Shown here: one piece after another, positions 1-4,306 of the stretch
How the letters are laid out: each line of letters opens with the position of its first letter
How positions within the stretch are numbered: position 1 is the first letter of the stretch
Assembly (NCBI GenBank): GCA_022361135.1
Contig: JAKSBM010000291.1
Coordinates: 1 to 5,048 of the forward strand
From: Desulfobacterales bacterium
GTDB taxonomy: Bacteria; Desulfobacterota; Desulfobacteria; Desulfobacterales; Desulfobacteraceae
Direction: 5' to 3'
DNA: 5,048 bases
The notes under the pieces: generated by a model
What the model was told of the DNA's origin: nothing
The model's database searches: none
The model's input: only the letters and a program-made list of their open reading frames with translations
Made by a program: the position numbers and the translations under genes

Positions 1-232
1 ACCGGCTGCGCTTCAGCCACTCCTGGGGGTGGAGCCAGTCCGGGGATTTGGATTGGGCATGGCGAATTTCGTGGTTCCCGTTGAATTCGTAAATCCAATG
101 GGGGGTTTCCAGGCGATGGAAGGTGCCGTATTTGATGGGAAAGCTCACCTTGGTGTAGCGGGATTCGCCCTGGACATTGCAGGTGAGGGTGAAGTCGGAG
201 GAAGTGTGGATCCGGGCAGCGTCGGGTGTCAT
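1..232 (-). CDS. Unrecognised protein, N-terminal fragment (cut by left edge)
   Basis: Reading leftward from the ATG at 232-230 gives 77 uninterrupted codons that run off the window; the C-terminus is missing. I do not recognise the family. The visible part is hydrophilic and rich in aromatic residues and histidine, with Trp at 46, 66 and 72, and segments such as TPHWIYEFNGNHEIRH (43-58) and WLHPQEWLKR (66-75). It has no signal peptide, no membrane helix and a single cysteine (C18), so a soluble cytoplasmic protein is likely. Codon choice (GCC, CTG, ACC, CCC) agrees with the other genes here, which supports real coding. The start is uncertain: the frame stays open upstream to a TGA at 325-323, and that upstream part (LYFARNPEPVTLVEAM) also reads like protein, but it contains no ATG, GTG or TTG, only a CTG at 244-242. 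The only Shine-Dalgarno-like bases (GAGG) lie just two bases before the ATG. The gene is divergent from the kinase gene. Confidence 0.7.
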   Translation of the reverse strand, partial: MTPDAARIHTSSDFTLTCNVQGESRYTKVSFPIKYGTFHRLETPHWIYEFNGNHEIRHAQSKSPDWLHPQEWLKRSR

Positions 233-368
233 GGCCTCAACCAGTGTTACGGGTTCCGGGTTTCGGGCAAAATAAAGATGCCATAAAAAGTCAGATATGT
301 TATTCTGGATCCTAAAGAAATTTCAAGACATTTATCTTAAATTCTCCATTAAAAAATTTGGTGTGACC
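233..368. promoter_or_regulatory. Divergent AT-rich intergenic region, presumed promoters for both flanking genes
   Basis: This 136-base gap separates the start of the leftward gene (232) from the preferred start of the kinase (369). From about 270 to 360 it is much richer in A+T than the genes around it, as expected for promoter DNA. I found no convincing pair of -35 and -10 hexamers on either strand; TATCTT at 333-338 is the nearest -10-like sequence for the kinase and lacks a partner. The call rests on gene orientation and base composition only. Confidence 0.35.
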
Positions 369-2123
369 ATGCGTAAATCCCTTCGTAACGGACCGCTGTT
401 TCCGGGTCTCCGGAGTCTTTTTTTCATCCTTGCCCTGGGTGGGATCAGCCTGGTGCCGGGCCTTTGTTACGCCGCCGGCCAGGAGGGCTTTTTCTATTCC
501 CCCTGGATGGTACTGGGCTTGGTATTGATTCTGCTGGTGCTCATGATTCGCCAGGGGCGGTTGCGAAAACGGATGGTCCAGCTCAAGGCTTCGGGTAAGG
601 AAACCCGGAACGGATTGCGCTATTTTAAGATCATCGCCGCCCATGCCCGGGAGGGGATCGTCATTGTCCGGGATTTTAAGATTACCTATGCCAATGCCAA
701 AACCTTTGAAATGCTGGGGATCAAGGGCAGTGTCCCCCCCTCGGATAAGATCATGGATTATATCCATCCCGAGGACATGGGCCCGGCCCTGGAGAAGTTT
801 GAAACCCTCATGTTTTCCGATGTACCCGAGCCCGAGTTTTCCATCCGTCTGCTGGGCCCGGAGCAGGAATGGATCTGGGGACGGCTTCGCATGGAGCGGA
901 TTCCCATGGGCAGCGGCCATGCCATCCTCATTTATATCCAGGATATCACCCAGGTCAAGGACATGGAGCAGGAGCTGCTCCACAACCAGCGCATGGAGGC
1001 CATTGCCGTGCTCTCCGGGGGGATTGTCCACGATTTTAATAATATTCTGACCTCCATCATGGGCAATGCCGAGCTGGGTCTTCTGGCCCTGCCCAAGGGC
1101 TCCAAGGGCCGGACCGAGTTCCGGGAAATCCACAATTCCAGTCTCCGGGCCCGGGAATTGGTGCGCCAGATTCTCAACCTCAGCCAGAACCAGAAGACCG
1201 ATCCCTTTCCCATGTCCCTGGACCCCATGGTCCGGGAGGGGGTGAAATTTTTAAAATCCATCCTGCCGGCCACGGTGAAAATCACCCACCACATCCAGCC
1301 CGAGGCCGGGTCCGTGGTGGCGGACACCTCTCGGCTTTACCAGGTTTTCATGAACCTGTGCACCAATGCCAAACAGGCCATGGAAAAGACGGAAAATGCC
1401 CACCTGGACATCCGGGTCCACCGGATGAGTCTGGAGTCCGATGACGGACAGGAAATGGCGGGCCTGGCCCCGGGCAACTATGTGGTCCTTTCGGTTTCCG
1501 ACAATGGCAGCGGTGTGGATCCCGCCATCCATGGAAAGATATTCGACCCCTATTTCACCACCCAGACCAATGGACGAAGCTCGGGGTTGGGGCTGGCCGC
1601 CTCCCGGGAAATCATCCGGGAATACCAGGGGGAATTGGTTTTGGAAAGCAGCACGGAAACCGGTTCCCGGTTCCAGGTTTTCCTGCCGGTCCATTGCCGG
1701 GAGCAGGACGAAGCCTATGGGGTGGCCGGGGGCAATTCCCTGGCCCAGGGCCAGGGTAATATCCTCTTCTGCGACGATGAGCGGGAAATCACCCTCCTGG
1801 TCCGGAAGATGTTTGAAAGCCTGGGGTATAATATCCTCACCACCAGTTCCGGGGAAGAGGCACTGGAGTTCCTGGAACGGGATCCGGACTTCTTTGATCT
1901 CATCATCACGGACCTGGATATGCCCGGCATGTCCTGTGAGAATTTGATCACCTCCATCCGGCAGATCCGTCGCAAGATTCCCCTGGTGCTCTGCACCGGC
2001 CACAGCGATGTCTTTGACGAAAACCAGGCCCTGGAGGCCGGGGTCATGGAATATATCTCCAAACCCTACAGCCTTTCGGCCCTGTCGGCCATCGCCTCCC
2101 GTTATATCTCTCCATCGCCTTGA
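369..2123 (+). CDS. Membrane PAS hybrid sensor histidine kinase with C-terminal receiver domain
   Basis: This 584-residue protein senses a signal, autophosphorylates a histidine and passes the phosphate to its own receiver domain. Residues 1-35 form a signal-peptide-like helix ending CYA/A, and residues 46-60 a second hydrophobic helix, so the periplasmic loop is only about ten residues. A PAS domain follows (about 84-196). The H-box reads GGIVHDFNNILTSIMGN with phosphorylated His221. The ATPase domain has the N-box (N329, N333), the G1 box DNGSG (378-382), the F-box FDPYF (392-396) and the G2 box GLGLA (406-410). The receiver (about 464-580) has acidic D469 and D470, phospho-acceptor D515 in ITDLDMPGM, T543 and K565, so all key residues are present. 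The PAS domain is the only evident sensor. An in-frame ATG at 297 would add 24 residues; 369 is preferred because it puts a basic n-region directly before the first helix. Neither start has a good Shine-Dalgarno. There is no DNA-binding output domain, so a partner regulator outside the window is expected. Its signal and targets are unknown. Confidence 0.93.
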   Translation: MRKSLRNGPLFPGLRSLFFILALGGISLVPGLCYAAGQEGFFYSPWMVLGLVLILLVLMIRQGRLRKRMVQLKASGKETRNGLRYFKIIAAHAREGIVIVRDFKITYANAKTFEMLGIKGSVPPSDKIMDYIHPEDMGPALEKFETLMFSDVPEPEFSIRLLGPEQEWIWGRLRMERIPMGSGHAILIYIQDITQVKDMEQELLHNQRMEAIAVLSGGIVHDFNNILTSIMGNAELGLLALPKGSKGRTEFREIHNSSLRARELVRQILNLSQNQKTDPFPMSLDPMVREGVKFLKSILPATVKITHHIQPEAGSVVADTSRLYQVFMNLCTNAKQAMEKTENAHLDIRVHRMSLESDDGQEMAGLAPGNYVVLSVSDNGSGVDPAIHGKIFDPYFTTQTNGRSSGLGLAASREIIREYQGELVLESSTETGSRFQVFLPVHCREQDEAYGVAGGNSLAQGQGNILFCDDEREITLLVRKMFESLGYNILTTSSGEEALEFLERDPDFFDLIITDLDMPGMSCENLITSIRQIRRKIPLVLCTGHSDVFDENQALEAGVMEYISKPYSLSALSAIASRYISPSP

Positions 2124-2371
2124 GTCGGGTCCTTGGCCCATTCAATCCTTCCGTTTGGTTCAAGGCCTTCTTTAATAGCGTCGTTCTCAAAATACCGTCC
2201 CATTGAATGGGCCTCTGTCCATTTGATCCGAAGGTTTTTCTCCCAACCCGGCGATGACGGGGGGAGGAAGATTCCACTGCCATCACCTGATCCTCCGGGT
2301 GTGATGGGCAATTTAAAATAATGTTCCCATTGAATGGGCGACACTTCATACATGGGACAGCTCAGATTCAT
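2102..2371 (-). CDS. Doubtful small ORF, 89 codons, convergent with the kinase gene
   Basis: This open frame starts at the ATG at 2371-2369 and ends at a TAA at 2104-2102, overlapping the 3' end of the kinase gene by 22 bases. In its favour, a Shine-Dalgarno-like GGGGA lies eight bases before the ATG, the frame is long for a non-coding stretch, and parts such as IKEGLEPNGRIEWAKD look like ordinary protein. It has a loose repeated motif Ile-x-Trp (residues 13-15, 49-51 and 74-76 approximately), partly produced by the repeats at 2135-2339. Against it, the palindromic repeats fall in different frames, base composition is intermediate, I recognise no family, and short open frames of similar appearance exist in other frames here. 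It has no signal peptide or membrane helix. An 89-codon open frame could well occur by chance in this DNA. Confidence 0.22.
   Translation of the reverse strand: MNLSCPMYEVSPIQWEHYFKLPITPGGSGDGSGIFLPPSSPGWEKNLRIKWTEAHSMGRYFENDAIKEGLEPNGRIEWAKDPTQGDGEI
2135..2146 (-). repeat. Inverted 12-base copy of the ATTGAATGGGCC repeat
   Basis: The plus strand reads GGCCCATTCAAT, the exact reverse complement of ATTGAATGGGCC at 2202-2213. The two could form a perfect 12-base-pair stem around a 55-base loop, just past the kinase stop codon. No T-run follows, so it is not a standard terminator. Confidence 0.7.
2198..2212 (+). repeat. Palindromic repeat, copy A (TCCCATTGAATGGGC)
   Basis: The core CCCATT-G-AATGGG (2199-2211) is a perfect dyad with a one-base centre. 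The full 15-mer recurs exactly at 2325-2339, 127 bases downstream, and each copy is preceded by AAAATA a few bases upstream. The dyad size suits a protein-binding site or a short repeated element. Confidence 0.75.
2325..2339 (+). repeat. Palindromic repeat, copy B (TCCCATTGAATGGGC)
   Basis: This is an exact 15-base match to 2198-2212 in the same orientation. The AAAATA found upstream of copy A is also present here (from 2316), at slightly different spacing. A ten-base partial match, TTCCCATTGA, recurs at 2573-2582. Confidence 0.75.
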
Positions 2372-2453
2372 CGCAGATTTCCCCAGGGTTCAGGAATATA
2401 CTTTTGAGAATCGCCATAAGGATTGTCTTTTGCTATGATTTCGGCGTTGCAGT

Positions 2454-2497
2454 AAAAAAAAATTTTACGCCTTGAACCCCCTCCAAAATCCTATAAT
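2454..2497 (+). promoter_or_regulatory. Candidate promoter for the cytochrome operon
   Basis: A perfect -10 hexamer TATAAT lies at 2492-2497 and a partial -35 TTGAAC at 2472-2477. An A9-T4 tract (2454-2466) stands directly upstream of the -35, where an AT-rich UP element would sit. The spacer is only 14 bases, shorter than the usual 16-18, so either the promoter depends on an activator or the -35 is not the real one. Transcription would begin near 2504 and leave a leader of about 230 bases before the cytochrome start at 2736. Because TATAAT lies in a palindrome it also reads on the minus strand, but no -35 was found there. Confidence 0.35.
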
Positions 2498-2514
2498 TAT
2501 AGGAAGTCTTCCTA
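2489..2514. promoter_or_regulatory. Two overlapping palindromes, possible operator
   Basis: TCCTATAATTATAGGA (2489-2504) is a perfect 16-base palindrome that contains the candidate -10 hexamer. It overlaps a second dyad, TAGGAAG-T-CTTCCTA (2500-2514), whose arms match perfectly around one central base. The pair would cover the -10 and the predicted start of transcription, a usual place for a repressor operator. The cognate regulator is unknown. Confidence 0.4.
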
Positions 2515-2533
2515 AGAAAAAATGAAAATCCGT

Positions 2534-2551
2534 TGCCAAAGGCCATTGGCA
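2534..2551 (+). repeat. Inverted repeat TGCCAA-N6-TTGGCA in the presumed leader
   Basis: The six-base arms at 2534-2539 and 2546-2551 pair perfectly around AGGCCA. In RNA this would be a small hairpin in the 5' leader of the cytochrome operon; in DNA it could be a binding site. A 12-codon open frame (ATG 2522, TGA 2558-2560) runs across it, without a good Shine-Dalgarno. Confidence 0.45.
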
Positions 2552-2653
2552 GTGATATGACACATTTCATAATTCCCATTGATTTTGTGTGATTTCTCTT
2601 TTTGTCTTTCCGGGCCCGTGGTTAGCCCTTTTGATCTCCATCTCTTCGCTGCA

Positions 2654-2670
2654 ATGAATTGACGATTCAT
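2654..2670 (+). repeat. Inverted repeat ATGAAT-N5-ATTCAT upstream of the cytochrome gene
   Basis: The perfect six-base arms (2654-2659 and 2665-2670) flank TGACG, about 65 bases before the cytochrome start. A -35-like TTGACG (2659-2664) lies within, but no matching -10 follows at the right distance. It may be a regulator site or a leader hairpin. Confidence 0.35.
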
Positions 2671-2723
2671 GGAAATAGATCCGGCGTTTTTTGTGTTTTA
2701 TCCTGGAAACCCTATTCCTTTTC

Positions 2724-2728
2724 AGAGG
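2724..2728 (+). promoter_or_regulatory. Shine-Dalgarno AGAGG deciding the cytochrome start
   Basis: AGAGG lies seven bases before the ATG at 2736. It favours this start over the in-frame TTG at 2691, which has no comparable site and would add a 15-residue extension before the signal-anchor. Confidence 0.7.
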
Positions 2729-2735
2729 TTTGGCC

Positions 2736-3371
2736 ATGGCACAGAAACAAAGCCCGACCGTTCCATCCATTGTGATGAATTTATCCCTGGTCTTCATCTG
2801 CCTGACCCTGGTTTTCCTATCCACGGGGTTTTGGGGGGCCGGGGAAGCCAATGCCCCACCCCAGAACCTGGACCCCAACTGGTACCAGCCCGTCACGGCC
2901 CGGGGCATGACCCTGGAAAACAAACCCCTGGTGGGCAATTGTTTTATCTGCCACATGTCCCTGGTTCCCGACCCCGGTGTGGTCCAGCCCCGGTTCACCC
3001 ATAAAAAAATCAAGCTGGACCACGGCACCAACGACCGTTGCTTCAATTGCCATTGGATCCTGGACCGGAATTATTTCACCCCGGACCATGGTCCAGGCAT
3101 TGTCCACCGCCAAGTGGAATTGTTGTGCAGCCGCTGCCACGGGCCCATCTACAAGGACTGGCAGGCCGGCACCCACGGTTTGAAGCAGGGGCGGTGGGAC
3201 CAGCCCACCATCTACAACACCCGGACCCATACCTGCACCCAGTGCCACGATCCCCACAAACCCCAATTTGAATTCACCGCCATTGCACCGGCCCCCCATT
3301 GGCCGGCTCGATTTTCCCGTCCCGTTCCCGACTATCTCACCCCGGCAGCCCATGGAAAGGAGGCCCTGTGA
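2736..3371 (+). CDS. Membrane-anchored periplasmic tetrahaem cytochrome c (DsrJ/CbcS-like position)
   Basis: This 211-residue protein has four CXXCH c-haem attachment motifs: CFICH (69-73), CFNCH (102-106), CSRCH (131-135) and CTQCH (167-171). Its N-terminus has a hydrophobic helix (about 11-32) and a possible cleavage site after ANA (38-40), so it is Sec-exported to the periplasm and is either anchored or released. Nine further histidines (89, 96, 118, 124, 147, 165, 174, 188, 206) can supply distal ligands, so bis-His haems are possible. The C-terminal CTQCHDPHKPQF pattern is typical of small multihaem cytochromes of respiratory complexes. It would exchange electrons between the FeS subunit encoded next and a periplasmic partner. 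Its position before a FeS-NrfD pair resembles DsrJ, but DsrJ is a shorter trihaem protein. The Geobacter CbcS tetrahaem subunit is a better match by architecture. The gene shares one base with the next gene (TGATG). Haem motifs and export are clear; the complex assignment is inferred. Confidence 0.92.
   Translation: MAQKQSPTVPSIVMNLSLVFICLTLVFLSTGFWGAGEANAPPQNLDPNWYQPVTARGMTLENKPLVGNCFICHMSLVPDPGVVQPRFTHKKIKLDHGTNDRCFNCHWILDRNYFTPDHGPGIVHRQVELLCSRCHGPIYKDWQAGTHGLKQGRWDQPTIYNTRTHTCTQCHDPHKPQFEFTAIAPAPHWPARFSRPVPDYLTPAAHGKEAL
3356..3363 (+). promoter_or_regulatory. Strong Shine-Dalgarno AAAGGAGG inside the end of the cytochrome gene
   Basis: AAAGGAGG ends seven bases before the ATG at 3371 and lies within the last codons of the cytochrome gene. 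It fixes 3371 as the start of the FeS gene over an in-frame ATG at 3299, and with the TGATG overlap indicates translational coupling. Confidence 0.85.
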
Positions 3372-4297
3372 TGTCCGATTCCAAAGAAAAAAAGGGCCTG
3401 ACCCGCAGGCAGATGCTCCTGGGCTCGGCCCTGACCCTGGGCACGGCGGTGTCTGGTGCCGCGGCCCTCTCCCCTTTGATGAATGCCCGGGAAATTCCCG
3501 ATGTCGAGGAATTGCTCCGTCGCCATTACCGGGAACTGACCCCCGGGGATAAGGCGGATATTTTTGATAAGGTAGCGGCCCAGTGCGAGGCCACCTACGG
3601 CAAGGCCACCCAAGTTTCAGATCCACCTCCCATGGATGGGGTGGCCTTTGGCTATGTGCTCAATCTGGGCCGCTGCATCGGCTGCCGAAAATGCGTCTAT
3701 GCCTGCATGAAGGAAAATAACCTCTCCCGCACCCCCCAGAAACAATATATCCGGGTTTTGGAAATGGACCACGGGGGCATGGATCTGGAGGCGGCCCGCC
3801 ACGATTACCCGGACAAGGCCGCGGCCAGTGAGGATCACTTTTTCATGCCCATTGCCTGCCACCAATGTGAAAATCCCCCCTGTGTGAAGGTTTGTCCGGT
3901 CCAGGCCACCTGGCAGGAGCCCGACGGCATTGTGGTGGTGGATTATTCCTGGTGCATCGGTTGCCGGTATTGCCAGGCGGCCTGTCCCTACCATGCCCGC
4001 CGTTTTAACTATGACAAGCCCCGGATCCCGGCGGATGAATTCAATCCGGAGGTGGGGTATCTGTCCAACCGTCCCCGGCCCATGGGGGTGATGGAAAAGT
4101 GTACCTTCTGCCTCCACCGGGTGAGGAAAGGGCGGTATCCGGCCTGCCTGGAGGTCTGCCCCACCGGCGCCCGGAAGTTTGGAAACATGAACGATCCCGA
4201 TTCCGAAGTCCGTAAAATCATTGAGCAGGAACGGGTCTATGTCTTGAAACAGGAAGCCGGGACCCGTCCCCGGTTTTATTACGTCTTTGCCAAATAA
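3371..4297 (+). CDS. Tat-exported four-cluster [4Fe-4S] electron-transfer subunit (DsrO/NrfC/PsrB/HybA type)
   Basis: This 308-residue protein relays electrons between the NrfD membrane subunit and the cytochrome. It has a Tat signal, TRRQMLLG (11-18), then a hydrophobic stretch to about 34 and a likely cleavage near MNA (37-39), so it folds with its clusters before export. Sixteen cysteines form four binding groups: C102/105/108/112, C163/166/171/175, C195/198/201/205 and C244/247/259/263, the last with an 11-residue gap. This is the pattern of PsrB, DmsB, NrfC and DsrO. Between signal and first cluster lies a charged, probably helical segment of about 50 residues (41-90), longer than the short linker expected of DsrO. 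The C-terminus RVYVLKQEAGTRPRFYYV is typical of the family. It overlaps the cytochrome gene by one base and is followed after nine bases by the NrfD gene. All cluster ligands are present. Because no molybdopterin subunit is seen, I infer a role in a quinone:cytochrome complex and not in a classical oxidoreductase, though such a gene could lie beyond the right edge. Confidence 0.95.
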   Translation: MSDSKEKKGLTRRQMLLGSALTLGTAVSGAAALSPLMNAREIPDVEELLRRHYRELTPGDKADIFDKVAAQCEATYGKATQVSDPPPMDGVAFGYVLNLGRCIGCRKCVYACMKENNLSRTPQKQYIRVLEMDHGGMDLEAARHDYPDKAAASEDHFFMPIACHQCENPPCVKVCPVQATWQEPDGIVVVDYSWCIGCRYCQAACPYHARRFNYDKPRIPADEFNPEVGYLSNRPRPMGVMEKCTFCLHRVRKGRYPACLEVCPTGARKFGNMNDPDSEVRKIIEQERVYVLKQEAGTRPRFYYVFAK

Positions 4298-4302
4298 GGA
4301 GG
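4296..4302 (+). promoter_or_regulatory. Shine-Dalgarno AAGGAGG for the NrfD gene
   Basis: AAGGAGG starts within the TAA stop of the FeS gene and is followed by more Gs up to 4305. It ends four bases before the ATG at 4307, slightly close but strong. It supports 4307 as the start and tight operon translation. Confidence 0.8.
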
Positions 4303-4306
4303 GGGT

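Larger units (their letters stand above)
2124..2735. other. 612-base intergenic region between kinase and redox operon
   Basis: No convincing gene is visible on either strand, apart from the doubtful minus-strand ORF ending at 2102. The left half (2124-2371) holds three copies of a palindromic repeat based on CCCATTGAATGGG. The right half (about 2440-2735) is AT-rich and holds an A9-T4 tract, a TATAAT hexamer inside a 16-base palindrome, and further inverted repeats at 2500-2514, 2534-2551, 2612-2628 and 2654-2670. It most likely contains the promoter and a long leader for the cytochrome operon. No clear rho-independent terminator for the kinase gene was found; a CCTTG (2131-2135) / CAAGG (2161-2165) pairing exists, but it has a long loop and no U-tract. 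Confidence 0.7.

Noticed and set aside
29..286. 85-codon plus-strand open frame
   Set aside because: It lies opposite the leftward gene that runs off the left edge, whose codon use and protein sequence are more natural. It is a shadow frame.
312..1133. 273-codon minus-strand open frame
   Set aside because: It is antisense to the kinase, whose PAS and histidine motifs are unmistakable. Long antisense frames are common in GC-rich genes.
1251..2141. 296-codon minus-strand open frame
   Set aside because: It is antisense to the kinase ATPase and receiver domains, and its translation is Gly/Asp/His-rich without a recognisable motif.
2135..2339. Repeats considered as a CRISPR array
   Set aside because: There are only three short copies, one of them inverted, with unequal spacing (about 50 and 110 bases) and no cas genes.
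2420..2433. GG-N10-GC spacing resembling a sigma-54 promoter
   Set aside because: Only the TTGCT end fits; the -24 element (AAGGATT) lacks the TGGCAC consensus apart from GG.
2334..2438. 34-codon plus-strand open frame beginning in repeat copy B
   Set aside because: It has no Shine-Dalgarno, no recognisable family, and equally plausible short frames exist on the other strand in the same DNA.
2612..2632. GGGC/GCCC hairpin followed by four Ts as a terminator
   Set aside because: A four-base stem and four Ts are too weak to call a terminator, and it stands almost 500 bases after the kinase stop codon.
2817..3626. 269-codon minus-strand open frame
   Set aside because: It is antisense to the cytochrome and FeS genes, both of which have decisive haem and cluster motifs.
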